Assembly: GCF_022347565.1 (NCBI RefSeq)
Contig: NZ_JAKRGH010000028.1
Coordinates: 1-64,000, forward strand
Reading direction: 5' to 3'
DNA from: Vibrio sp. Of7-15
GTDB lineage: Bacteria > Pseudomonadota > Gammaproteobacteria > Enterobacterales > Vibrionaceae
Length of the DNA stretch: 64,000 nucleotides
A program made the position numbers and the translations under genes. Shown piece after piece: positions 36,081 through 45,441 of the stretch (positions are counted from its first letter, which is position 1; each line of letters begins with the position of its first letter). The notes under the pieces are model-generated. The model worked only from the letters and a program-made list of their open reading frames with translations. It made no database searches and was not told the DNA's origin.

Positions 36081-36546
36081 GAAATGTCCTATAGCGTGAT
36101 AGCAAGAATGAGGCGGTTCATGCTGCCTCTAATATGCGCATATTACAATATGAAAATGAGTAAATTTTGAAACTATCGATAGAGTGCAGGTGTCTTTTGT
36201 TCATATTACAATCAATATCGTTTTTTCAATCTTGAAACAAGCAGTTAGAAGGTAAGAACCCCTTGTAAATAATAAAGGCATTGTTACTTCTTACTTATCT
36301 TTAACTCTTAGTTATAGTGCAAATTCTGAAACCCAAGTATGGTGGTGGTTCATATTTTAGTCATTGGTGTTATTTATATCTATTTGATGCATTGGCTATA
36401 TTTTTTGAAGGTAATTCTGGGAAAAGTAGCCATTGCTATGATTTAGATACTATAAGGGAATTGCTGACTAGGTTATCATTATGTGAGTTGGGTCATGGTG
36501 ACATGACCGAATAATTTTGTTTTTGGAAAAGGAAGAATTAGCAATT
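36081..36546. promoter_or_regulatory. 466-bp divergent intergenic region
   Basis: AT-rich region between the GST gene (minus) and the response-regulator gene (plus). A 65-codon frame from GTG 36317 to 36514 has no ribosome binding site and is not called. A perfect palindrome lies at 36491-36508. Confidence 0.4.
36491..36508. promoter_or_regulatory. Perfect 7-bp inverted repeat before the response-regulator gene
   Basis: GGTCATG (36491-36497), four bases, CATGACC (36502-36508), then T-rich sequence, 39 bases before the ATG at 36547. It may be an operator or an attenuator in the leader. Confidence 0.5.
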
Positions 36547-37263
36547 ATGGTGGCTAATAAGCGTGTACTAGTGGTTGATGATGATCAGGAAATTCGTGAG
36601 CTGTTGGATGAATACCTGACAAAACATAATTACGATGTGACATTAGCAGCAGAAGGGGAGGAGATGAAGCAGAAGCTGAATGAATCTTATCCTGATTTGA
36701 TTTTGTTGGATGTCATGATGCCAGGTGATGACGGCTTTACGTTGTGTCAGCATATTCGTAAAAGCTCTAATGTGCCGATTATTATGCTTACTGCTGTTTC
36801 TGACGAAATGGATCAAATCATCGGTTTAGAAATTGGTGCAGATGATTACATTGCGAAACCATTTAGCCCACGCCAATTAATTGCGCGTATTAAGGCTTTG
36901 TTGCGTCGAACACAGCACAGTAATGAGTCCACTCAGGCGCAGGTTATTCGCTTTGGTAACTGGCGTTTAGACACCATGACGCAAAAGTTAACCGATGTGA
37001 ATTGCGGGGCGACTTATGAACTCACTGGCAGTGACTTTAACTTGCTGATGTTATTTCTAAAGCGCCCGAATGAAATTTTAGACCGAGATACTATTTCTAC
37101 TGGAACCCGTGGCCGAGAGATGTTGCCCCACGAACGTGGTATTGACGTACAGCTAAGCCGCCTTCGTCAGCGTTTAGGTGATAAAGGTTCACACCCGAAA
37201 TTCATCAAAACCATTCGTGGTACGGGGTATATTTTTATCGCTGAAGTTATGTATGAAGCATAG
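36547..37263 (+). CDS. Response regulator, OmpR family (GltR-like)
   Basis: A 238-residue regulator: receiver domain with DDD at 11-13, phosphoacceptor D55 (LLDVMMPG), K in AKPFSPRQL, and an OmpR-type winged helix ending TIRGTGYIFIAEVMYEA. The start at 36547 (MVANKRVLVV) has AAGGAAG 11 bases upstream; a TTG ten codons earlier is possible. It overlaps the kinase gene by 11 bases and heads an operon with the kinase and a sugar-binding protein, like the glucose-responsive gltR-gtrS-gltB order of Pseudomonas. Confidence 0.85.
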   Translation: MVANKRVLVVDDDQEIRELLDEYLTKHNYDVTLAAEGEEMKQKLNESYPDLILLDVMMPGDDGFTLCQHIRKSSNVPIIMLTAVSDEMDQIIGLEIGADDYIAKPFSPRQLIARIKALLRRTQHSNESTQAQVIRFGNWRLDTMTQKLTDVNCGATYELTGSDFNLLMLFLKRPNEILDRDTISTGTRGREMLPHERGIDVQLSRLRQRLGDKGSHPKFIKTIRGTGYIFIAEVMYEA

Positions 37264-38740
37264 ATTGTCTCGTTTAATAAATACTTACACCGCTGTCATT
37301 ATTCGTCATCTTCCACGCTCTTTGGTATCAAGAACACTGTGGTTGACTTTGCTGTCGGTGATTCTCGCTCAAGGCATCGCAACCACTATTTGGTATGGGC
37401 AGTCAAAACAGCGTGAGTTGGAAGGGTTAACCTCAACCTCAACCAGTATGGCGCTGAACTTTGCTTCAACGGTAAAGTTTTTTCAGTCTTTGCCACTTCA
37501 GTATCGCCATATCGTGCTTGATCAGCTACGTAATATGGGTGGAACGCGCTTTTTTGTGTCATTTAATACAGAAGAAATCTTGATTGACCCTATTCCAGAA
37601 TCTGAGCTCAAAAGAACCGCAGTCAGTACTTTTGAAGAGGTTTTGAAAGAGAAATTACCAAGACAAGATGTGATTAAAGTTGAGTTTTCAAGACCTGAAA
37701 ATCTCCACGTACTTAAAAATGATATTTTGTTGAGTGATTTGCCAAAGTCATGGGCGCACTACAGTCTGCAATTCGAACCTTTTAATCCTCCTATTTTAGT
37801 GGTGCAGATTGAGTTAGCGACCGATGAATGGCTTTATATTGCGGCGATTCTTCCATCGCCACATATGATGCTTGAAGATGAAATTTTATCCGCTCAGCAG
37901 GTGATGTTTATCGTTTCTATTACGGCATTGTTGATGATTTTTACTTACGTCATGGTAAAGCGTCAAACACGTCCTCTAAAACGGTTAGCACAAGCCGCTA
38001 ATGAATTAAGTCTGGATATTGAGCAGCCACCATTGATAGAAGAAGGGGCAACAGAGCTTGTAACGGCCACTCAAGCTTTTAACCGAATGCAAATGCGTTT
38101 ACGTCGTTATATAGAGGATCGAGAACATTTATTTAGTGCGATCTCTCATGATTTAAAAACGCCGATCACCCGGCTTCGATTGCGTGTTGAGCTGATTGAT
38201 GATGAGCGTCAAATCACCAAGTTTACTCAAGATTTAGATGAATTAGAGTTAATGGTAAAAGGGGCTCTTCAATGTGTGAAAGATACGGATATTCATGAAA
38301 ATGTCAGTGAAGTGGATATGACAACCATGCTGAACTCCATTGCCGAACAACATAATATTGAACATGAAAAAGTGTCTATTATTTCAGGCTATTCCGTGTT
38401 GATGTTTTGTAAACCATTGGCGATGAAACGCTGTTTATCAAATTTGATTAATAATGGTGTTAAGTATGGTGAGTGTGTTGAAGTCTTGATCAAAGAAAAT
38501 AAACACAGCATTGACTTTATTATTCAAGATGAAGGCCCAGGTATTCCAGAATCACAGCAAGAGCGAGTATTTGAGCCTTACGTCCGTTTAGCCTCTGATG
38601 ATGAAGGGCATGGTCTCGGTATGGGGATTTCAAAAAATATTATTCATGCACATGGCGGTGATTTAACCTTATGCAATAGAGATGAAAAAGGGTTAGAAAT
38701 AAAGATTTCCATACCGAAAATGTCTCATCGTGGTGGATAG
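37253..38740 (+). CDS. Sensor histidine kinase (GtrS-like)
   Basis: A 495-residue membrane kinase: TM1 about 28-48, a periplasmic domain of about 150 residues, TM2 about 215-235, HAMP, phosphoacceptor H299 (AISHDLKTPITR), and the ATPase domain with LSNLINNGVKYG and GLGMGISKNII. The SHDLKTP variant of the H box is typical of the EnvZ/RstB group. The ATG at 37253 lies within the end of the regulator gene. With the next gene for a sugar-binding protein four bases away, the kinase probably reads the loaded state of that protein. Confidence 0.87.
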   Translation: MKHRLSRLINTYTAVIIRHLPRSLVSRTLWLTLLSVILAQGIATTIWYGQSKQRELEGLTSTSTSMALNFASTVKFFQSLPLQYRHIVLDQLRNMGGTRFFVSFNTEEILIDPIPESELKRTAVSTFEEVLKEKLPRQDVIKVEFSRPENLHVLKNDILLSDLPKSWAHYSLQFEPFNPPILVVQIELATDEWLYIAAILPSPHMMLEDEILSAQQVMFIVSITALLMIFTYVMVKRQTRPLKRLAQAANELSLDIEQPPLIEEGATELVTATQAFNRMQMRLRRYIEDREHLFSAISHDLKTPITRLRLRVELIDDERQITKFTQDLDELELMVKGALQCVKDTDIHENVSEVDMTTMLNSIAEQHNIEHEKVSIISGYSVLMFCKPLAMKRCLSNLINNGVKYGECVEVLIKENKHSIDFIIQDEGPGIPESQQERVFEPYVRLASDDEGHGLGMGISKNIIHAHGGDLTLCNRDEKGLEIKISIPKMSHRGG

Positions 38741-38743
38741 CGA

Positions 38744-39997
38744 ATGAAAAAGTGGAAAGTTTGGCCTGCATGGGTGCTGGCGGGTCTGTTTACTAGTTTT
38801 ATGAGTAAAGCGGGTGAAGTTGAAGTGCTGCACTGGTGGACCTCTGGCGGTGAAATGAAGTCTGCCGAAGTACTGAAAAGCATGATCGAAGAGCAAGGCA
38901 ATACTTGGCGTGATTTTGCTATCGCTGGTGGTGGTGGTGAAAGTGCCATGACGGTATTAAAAATGCGGGCAGTGTCTGGTAACCCTCCTTCAGCTGCGCA
39001 GATTAAAGGGCCTCCGATTCAAGAATGGGGGAACTTGGGCTTTCTTACCTCATTAAATAAAGTCGCCAAAGCAGAAGAGTGGGATAACATATTACCTACG
39101 GTCGTGGCCAATATCATGAAACATAGAGGGGAATATGTTGCTGTACCCTTTAATGTTCACCGTGTAAATTGGCTTTGGGCAAACCCAAGTGTATTTGAAA
39201 AATCAAATGCGAAAATACCAACGACGTTAGAAGAATTTTTTGAGTCGGCTGAAAAGATCAAAGCAGCGGGTTATATTCCATTGGCTCATGGTGGGCAGCC
39301 TTGGCAGGATGCAACTTTGTTTGAAGTGGTAGCGTTAGAGCGTTTAGGGGCTGATCTATATACCAAAGCGTTTGTTGAGCTTGATATGAATGTGCTGGCA
39401 AGCCGCGAAATGGTGGATGTGTTCACCCAGTTTAAAAAAATGCGCAATTATATTGATGAGCAATCCCCAGCTCGTGATTGGAATGTGACTACTTCTATGG
39501 TACTTAATGGTGAAGCCGCCATGCAGATCATGGGGGACTGGGCAAAAGGTGAGTTTGCAGCCGCAGGAAAAGTACCTGGTCGAGATTATGTGTGTACTGC
39601 TGCGTTTGGAACCGAAAATCAATTTATTTTTAATATAGATAGCTTTGTATTTTTTAAATTATTGGATGCAGAGAACAAACAAGCACAACAAGATTTGGCT
39701 CGGGCGATACTGACAAAAGAGTTTCAAACAGTATTTAATTTAAGTAAAGGGTCTATTCCTGTGCGGTTAGACATGGAAATGAAGCAGTTTGATCAGTGTG
39801 CGCTAGATTCCATGGCCGCTTTTAAAGCCAGTGCGAAAAGCCAAGATTTAGTGCCAAGTATGGCTCAGGGGTTAGCAACAACCAGTTATGTGCAAACGGC
39901 CATTTATGATGTGGTTACCAACTTCTTTAATGATAAAGATTCAGATCCTTATGTTGCCGTCAGTCGTTTAGCCAGAGCCGTAAATGCTGCTAAATAA
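38744..39997 (+). CDS. Sugar ABC-type substrate-binding protein without transporter
   Basis: A 417-residue periplasmic binding protein of the extracellular family 1: signal peptide (VWPAWVLAGLFTSFMSKAG), EVEVLHWWTSGGE at the mature start, and GGGGESAMTVLKMRAVSGN, closely matching the GltB/GtsA glucose- and mannose-binding group. No permease or ATPase gene follows. It is three bases after the kinase gene, so it probably serves as a sensor component of that two-component system rather than, or as well as, an uptake protein. Loss of the permease genes is also possible. Confidence 0.85.
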   Translation: MKKWKVWPAWVLAGLFTSFMSKAGEVEVLHWWTSGGEMKSAEVLKSMIEEQGNTWRDFAIAGGGGESAMTVLKMRAVSGNPPSAAQIKGPPIQEWGNLGFLTSLNKVAKAEEWDNILPTVVANIMKHRGEYVAVPFNVHRVNWLWANPSVFEKSNAKIPTTLEEFFESAEKIKAAGYIPLAHGGQPWQDATLFEVVALERLGADLYTKAFVELDMNVLASREMVDVFTQFKKMRNYIDEQSPARDWNVTTSMVLNGEAAMQIMGDWAKGEFAAAGKVPGRDYVCTAAFGTENQFIFNIDSFVFFKLLDAENKQAQQDLARAILTKEFQTVFNLSKGSIPVRLDMEMKQFDQCALDSMAAFKASAKSQDLVPSMAQGLATTSYVQTAIYDVVTNFFNDKDSDPYVAVSRLARAVNAAK

Positions 39998-40107
39998 CGA
40001 CTAAACTAACGTGTATAGATGGACGAACAATACGCCATAACTTGGACTGAATATGAACTTAATACAATAGTGAGTCATGCAAAGCACAAGGAAGATTGAG
40101 GTAGTGA

Positions 40108-42243
40108 TTGCAAATGCATAGTTTAAGCTTAGAAATAGCGACAAAAATTTACTCTGATCGTAGGGTAGATGCGATTGCGATTAGAAGAGCTAAAATCATC
40201 GATGTCGCCTTATCTGAGAACCTTGAACCTAATCAGCTTCATCTTGAGTTTTTGGATGCTTATCAGTTGTATCGTAACTCAGAGTTTGAACGGGCTTTAG
40301 AGCAATTTATGCTGTTGTTGCAACAATGCGAAGACCTGAATGAACTCATTTTGAGCCAGTATATTCGGGTTCATATCGGCACTATCTACGCGATCATGAG
40401 TAACTTTCCGAGGGCTTTGCACTTTTTTCTTACTGCGGAAAAAAGCCAGTACCACCACGACTATGCGTTTGATGCCTTATTGCAAATCAACCTTGCAGAT
40501 ACGTACATTCGCTTAGAAAAATACACTTCGGCCATTGAACACGCTCAGCTCGCCCTTGATGTCATTAACCATTTGGATGACGACTCTTCTCATGCACTCG
40601 CTGCAATGAATATAGGAACAGCTTATCGTATGCTTGGTGATTTATCGCAAGCAGAAGAGTGGTTTCATAAAGCGTTAAGTGTGGCGACAAGGGGGCAGTG
40701 TCCTAGAAGTATTCCTTTGTCGATGCAATGCCTTGCTCAGCTTGAAGCTCAGAAAGGCAATTCAGAAACCGCAGAAAAGTATTTTCTAAAATGCATGGAA
40801 GACTTTCAGAATATAGGAGACCCGGACTCTTTAGTTGGAACTGGGGTCGCTTATCTGAACTTTTTGTATGACATGAATCGGTATGAGGAAGCGCTTTCGT
40901 ACTGTGAACGTATATTAGCGATGCCATATGCTTCTGCTGATGTCATAAAGATGTTCCAAACGTATCGGGTAAAGGCGTTAAGTCTGCAAGCATTAGGGCA
41001 ACAAGAAAATGCACAAAAAATCATTGAAGTTCAGTTAGCATACGCAGAAGAGCAGTTAAAGAAATCACGTAGCCGAGAGCTAAGCTATTTTGATTCAGCA
41101 TTAAAATTGGGTAGGCAACAAAAAAGTAAAAATAATGCGGAAGTAGTGAGCTCTTATCTGGAGTCTTTAAACCATCTCGGCCAAAAAATGGCAACATCGC
41201 CAGATTTACAAGCAGACTTACCCGTGATTTTTGAAGATATTCAAAATATTCTGCCAGCCTCTTTTCTCAGTATTGCTTTCTATCTTCCCGAAACAAACCA
41301 GCTTAATTACGCTCATATTATTGAAGATGAAGGTATTGTCGAGCCTTTTACCGTGAGCTGCGACAACGTTGATCGATTAGGGGTGTATTGTTGTCGGTAT
41401 CGTAAGACTATCTTGCTGAACACATCCAGTGAAAGTGAGATACAACCTTATTTAGAAACAGATAGAATTGATCTTTGGATAGGTAATAAAGACAGTTGCT
41501 CTCGCTCTGCACTTTATACTCCTATTCTGTTAAATGATGAGCTACTGGGTATGATTAGCACTCAGCATGTTGATTCGTATGTGTACAAACATTATCACAA
41601 ACAGTTGTTAGAGCAGTTAGCTCGATATATTGCAGTGGCAGTAAAAAACATTAAGCAACGCCAAGAGCTGATTAAAAAGCAAATAGCCCTTGAATTGACC
41701 AATCAAAAACTGGCGTACATATCGAAGATTGATCCGCTTACTAAAGCGTTGAATCGGCATGAGTTAGATAAGTTAGCACCGCGCTTTATTTTGCATTCTG
41801 AAGAACAAAATGTACCGTTATCCTCCATGATGATCGATATTGATTATTACAAAGGGTATAACGATTACTATGGTCATGACGCAGGGGACAACATCTTGCG
41901 TCAGCTTGCTTCGATTTTTCAAAAAGGCCTCAATGAACAAACCGATTATTTGTTCCGTTATGGTGGCGATGAGTTTTTTGTGTTGATGCTAAACAGCGAT
42001 GAACAAGAGGTTTTGGCCATGGCTCACCGAGTTCAAGAATTGGTTAGAGAAGCTGAAATCGAACACAAAACCTCACCAATATCGGATTTTGTGACGTTAA
42101 CCGTTGGTGTACAAACGTGCTATTGCCAGGAAGAAGAGGGGACGGATTTGTCGGTTCTTATCCAACGTACTGATTTAGCTCTGTATCAAGGTAAGCGAGA
42201 TAACCGTAATACCGTCTCTGCTTTTAAAATGATGGGAACATAA
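40108..42243 (+). CDS. Diguanylate cyclase with TPR and GAF regions
   Basis: A 711-residue cytoplasmic protein: TPR-like helical repeats (about 40-310, e.g. ALAAMNIGTAYRMLGDLSQAEEWFHKAL), a GAF-like domain (about 345-520) and a GGDEF domain with RYGGDEFFV (GGDEF at 619-623), preceded by MMIDIDYYKGYNDYYGHDAGD. It should make cyclic di-GMP in response to a protein or small-molecule signal. The TTG at 40108 has GAGG six bases upstream; an ATG two codons later has poorer spacing. It follows the sugar-sensing operon after 110 bases and may be one of its outputs. Confidence 0.9.
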   Translation: MQMHSLSLEIATKIYSDRRVDAIAIRRAKIIDVALSENLEPNQLHLEFLDAYQLYRNSEFERALEQFMLLLQQCEDLNELILSQYIRVHIGTIYAIMSNFPRALHFFLTAEKSQYHHDYAFDALLQINLADTYIRLEKYTSAIEHAQLALDVINHLDDDSSHALAAMNIGTAYRMLGDLSQAEEWFHKALSVATRGQCPRSIPLSMQCLAQLEAQKGNSETAEKYFLKCMEDFQNIGDPDSLVGTGVAYLNFLYDMNRYEEALSYCERILAMPYASADVIKMFQTYRVKALSLQALGQQENAQKIIEVQLAYAEEQLKKSRSRELSYFDSALKLGRQQKSKNNAEVVSSYLESLNHLGQKMATSPDLQADLPVIFEDIQNILPASFLSIAFYLPETNQLNYAHIIEDEGIVEPFTVSCDNVDRLGVYCCRYRKTILLNTSSESEIQPYLETDRIDLWIGNKDSCSRSALYTPILLNDELLGMISTQHVDSYVYKHYHKQLLEQLARYIAVAVKNIKQRQELIKKQIALELTNQKLAYISKIDPLTKALNRHELDKLAPRFILHSEEQNVPLSSMMIDIDYYKGYNDYYGHDAGDNILRQLASIFQKGLNEQTDYLFRYGGDEFFVLMLNSDEQEVLAMAHRVQELVREAEIEHKTSPISDFVTLTVGVQTCYCQEEEGTDLSVLIQRTDLALYQGKRDNRNTVSAFKMMGT

Positions 42244-42275
42244 ACTACGTTCAGTTCCCGTCATCTCTTTTGTAT

Positions 42276-44153
42276 TTAGCTCTCTGTTAGTAATTGAGTC
42301 ACTTGCTGTTGCAGTTTTTCTGCGGTGACTTCATGCGCTGGTATCGCCTTGGTCGCAGAAAGTGTCACTCGTGACCAGAAGCGCTTTGGTAACGTACTAA
42401 AAGCAATTCCGCCTTGGTGGCTAAAGAAAGAGCCCCATAGCCCATCTAGCGCCATTGGAATAACAGGTGCAGGGTTACGTTTTATTATTAGCTCAATGCC
42501 ACGTTTAAAGGTGTTGATTTCACCTGTTTTTGTTAGTTTTCCTTCTGGGAAAATACACACGACTTGATCATCTGCCAGCTCTTCACTGATTTTGTCAAAG
42601 GCCGCACGAAATGTTGTCGGATCTTTATGCTCAGCACTGATCGGAATTGCTTTCACACCACGGAATACGTATTTCAGAAGTGGCAGTTCAGAGATCCCTT
42701 TATCCATGACAAATCGAACAGGGCGACGGCATGCTCCAGCAATAAGTAATGCATCCATGTAGCTAACGTGATTACACACCAATACCACAGGGCCTGTTTC
42801 AGGTATGTTTTGTAGGCCTTTGTGTTTTACACGATAGATAGTGTGGCTTAACATCCAAATGATAAAGCGGAATGCAAATTCAGGTACTTGGCTATAAATA
42901 TAACCAGCAACAATAATATTACCGACAGCTAATACGAGAAAGAGCTGAGGGATAGTTAGCTCAAGTACAGTGAGTAAAACAATTGCTAGAATTGCGCTAA
43001 GAACCATAAATAGTGCATTAAATACATTGTTAGCTGCGATCACTCTTGCTCTGTTTTCTTCGTCACTCTTAATTTGGATTAAAGCGTTTAATGGTACTAC
43101 GTACATGCCGCCAAATAAGCTGATAAGGGCGAGATCAATCAGTAAACGCCAGTGCTGAGGTTCAGAAATAAAAGCAACAAGATCTGTACCGTGAGATAAA
43201 ACGACGTTCTGGCTGGCAAAGTATAAATCGATGCCAAAAATACTCATGCCAATGGAGCCAAATGGAATGATGCCAAGCTCTACTTTTTTATCTGAAAGCC
43301 ATTCACACAATAAAGAACCAACCGCAATGCCCACAGAGAAAACCGTTAATAACAGCGTCACTAATTGTGGGTTTCCACCTAGGTAATCACGCGCGTAAAT
43401 AGGTAACTGAGTTAAATAGCTAGCCCCTAAAAACCAGAACCAACTGATCGCAAGAATAGATTGAAAAAGCGTTTTATTCGGCTTAACGGCTTTGACTGTT
43501 TGGCTTAAACTTGTCAGTGGGTTCCAATTAATCTTCAAGCTTGGGTTACTGCTTGGTGCAACAGGTATGTAGCGGCTACTGATGTAACCCAAAACAGAAA
43601 ATAAAATCACAGCGATGGCGACAAGGCGCATGGGCTCAGTAAAATCAAATAAGATGCCTGCTGCAATGGTACCGAGTAAAATGGCTAAAAAGGTGCCCAT
43701 TTCTATTAAGGCATTACCACCAATGATTTCGGTTGGCTTTAAATGCTGGGGGAGCAGAGCAAACTTCACAGGGCCGAAAAACGCCGATTGGGCTCCCATT
43801 AAGAACAGGAAAGCCAGCAGCATAGGTGTACTTTCAAACCATAGCGCAACCCCTGCAAAACACATGAGGGCGATTTCAACCAGCTTGATGATGCGAATTA
43901 AACGAGACTTTTCCATTTTATCGGCAATTTGCCCGCCCAGTGGCGATAAGAAAAAAAACGGGAAAATGAACAGACCAGCAGCGATGTTCGTCAGTAAAGC
44001 ACGTTGCTCTTGGGAGTAGATAGCAGAGAACGCAACCATAAGCAGCAGTGCATTTTTGAATAAATTATCGTTAAACGCCCCGAGTGCTTGGGTTAGGAAG
44101 TAGGGTAAAAACCGCTTTGTCTTCAGTAGTGAAAATTGGTTCGTCTCCTTCAT
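42276..44153 (-). CDS. Lysophospholipid transporter-acyltransferase fusion (LplT-PlsC)
   Basis: A 625-residue protein. The first 410 residues form a major facilitator of about 12 helices, LplT-like. The C-terminal 190 residues are a PlsC-type acyltransferase with NHVSYMD (HX4D, near 460) and FPEG near 533. In E. coli lplT and aas are separate and Aas carries an extra acyl-ACP synthetase; this protein lacks that domain. It probably flips and re-acylates lysophospholipids. Single gene, convergent with the cyclase gene. Confidence 0.88.
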   Translation of the reverse strand: MKETNQFSLLKTKRFLPYFLTQALGAFNDNLFKNALLLMVAFSAIYSQEQRALLTNIAAGLFIFPFFFLSPLGGQIADKMEKSRLIRIIKLVEIALMCFAGVALWFESTPMLLAFLFLMGAQSAFFGPVKFALLPQHLKPTEIIGGNALIEMGTFLAILLGTIAAGILFDFTEPMRLVAIAVILFSVLGYISSRYIPVAPSSNPSLKINWNPLTSLSQTVKAVKPNKTLFQSILAISWFWFLGASYLTQLPIYARDYLGGNPQLVTLLLTVFSVGIAVGSLLCEWLSDKKVELGIIPFGSIGMSIFGIDLYFASQNVVLSHGTDLVAFISEPQHWRLLIDLALISLFGGMYVVPLNALIQIKSDEENRARVIAANNVFNALFMVLSAILAIVLLTVLELTIPQLFLVLAVGNIIVAGYIYSQVPEFAFRFIIWMLSHTIYRVKHKGLQNIPETGPVVLVCNHVSYMDALLIAGACRRPVRFVMDKGISELPLLKYVFRGVKAIPISAEHKDPTTFRAAFDKISEELADDQVVCIFPEGKLTKTGEINTFKRGIELIIKRNPAPVIPMALDGLWGSFFSHQGGIAFSTLPKRFWSRVTLSATKAIPAHEVTAEKLQQQVTQLLTES

Positions 44154-44280
44154 GCTCTATCTCCTTAGGCTTCAAATATCAATCGAACAGTGTTTTATTT
44201 GTGTTTATCATACCGATCAAAAATGACTTGTCTAGTGTTAATTTCTTTATAAACGAGATTTGAAATGAAAACAGGGACGT

Positions 44281-44312
44281 AAAAAAGCCAGTGAAGTTTG
44301 TTCTACACTGGC
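44281..44312 (-). terminator. Terminator of the ugp operon
   Basis: Stem GCCAGTG (44287-44293) / CACTGGC (44306-44312) with T6 on the minus strand, 25 bases after the ugpC stop. Confidence 0.8.
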
Positions 44313-44336
44313 AAATGTAAGGTATTGGTTTCGTGC

Positions 44337-45440
44337 TTATACTGCTCTAAGTTGAGTAATCGCTTGTTTTTCTCCTGTGAGTCGCTGCTGCGATTTATTA
44401 TCAAACACATGCACGTTGTTCGGCTTAACATCTAGATGGATAAATTGCCCTTCAACCACACTAGCGTGTCCTTCCATGCGAACTACAATCGGGGTTTGGG
44501 TTCCTGCAAGTACGCAATAGACAAGTAAATCTGCCCCTAATGATTCAATCATTTCCACCTTGGCTTGTAAGCCTGTTTTGTAGTCTGAAACGATTAAGTG
44601 CTCAGGTCGAAGGCCAAGTTTGACTTTCTTTATGTTGCTGTCGTAGCTTTTTTTAGTGGAGACTTGGTGGCCGCCATTGAGCGTAAAGTGGTGGCCATTA
44701 TAGCTGGCACTTAAAATGTTCATGGACGGTGAGCCGATGAAGGTCGCGACAAAAACACTGGCGGGTTTATCATACACTTCTTGTGGTGTGCCAATTTGTT
44801 CAACATTGCCTCCATTTAGTACAACTAATCTGTCGGCTAAGGTCATGGCCTCAACTTGATCATGAGTAACGTAAACCGAGGTTGTGTTCAATTTGCGTTG
44901 TAGCTTTTTGATCTCTAGGCGCATTTGCACTCGTAATTTTGCGTCTAGGTTGGATAGGGGCTCATCGAATAAAAATACTTTTGGGTGCCGAACAATGGCT
45001 CGACCCATAGCAACGCGTTGGCGCTGGCCGCCGGAAAGCTGCTTGGGTTTGCGATCCAGCAGGTGATCCAACTCCAGCATCTTGGCAGCTTGCGTGACTT
45101 TTTTCTCTATCTCTTTTTTGGGTGTTTTCCGGTTTTTTAAGCCATAGGCCATGTTGTCGTACACGGACATATGGGGGTAAAGCGCGTAGTTTTGAAATAC
45201 CATGGCAATATCTCGGTTGCCCGGTTCTGTGTCATTGACTCGTCTGCCATCGATGCTCATGTCACCGCTGGACACGGTTTCAAGGCCAGCCATCATACGA
45301 AGCAGTGTTGATTTACCGCAGCCACTGGGGCCAACCAGAACAATCATTTCGCCATGATTAATATCGAGATCGATGCCGTGAATGGCTTTAAACCCATTTG
45401 GGTACGTTTTTTCAATTTGGTTTAACGTTAACGTTGCCAT
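44337..45440 (-). CDS. ugpC: Glycerol-3-phosphate importer ATPase UgpC
   Basis: A 367-residue ABC ATPase: Walker A GPSGCGKST (37-45), signature LSGGQ (135-139), Walker B VFLFDE (155-160), and a C-terminal TOBE/OB regulatory domain (about 240-350). This is the UgpC/MalK group. The start at 45440 has GGAG seven bases upstream and lies one base after the ugpE stop; a frame from 45461 would overlap ugpE. Last gene of ugpBAEC. Confidence 0.88.
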   Translation of the reverse strand: MATLTLNQIEKTYPNGFKAIHGIDLDINHGEMIVLVGPSGCGKSTLLRMMAGLETVSSGDMSIDGRRVNDTEPGNRDIAMVFQNYALYPHMSVYDNMAYGLKNRKTPKKEIEKKVTQAAKMLELDHLLDRKPKQLSGGQRQRVAMGRAIVRHPKVFLFDEPLSNLDAKLRVQMRLEIKKLQRKLNTTSVYVTHDQVEAMTLADRLVVLNGGNVEQIGTPQEVYDKPASVFVATFIGSPSMNILSASYNGHHFTLNGGHQVSTKKSYDSNIKKVKLGLRPEHLIVSDYKTGLQAKVEMIESLGADLLVYCVLAGTQTPIVVRMEGHASVVEGQFIHLDVKPNNVHVFDNKSQQRLTGEKQAITQLRAV

Positions 45441-45441
45441 G

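Noticed and set aside
36317-36514. 65-codon frame starting with GTG in the gap before the response regulator
   Set aside because: No ribosome binding site, no recognised motif, AT-rich intergenic composition.
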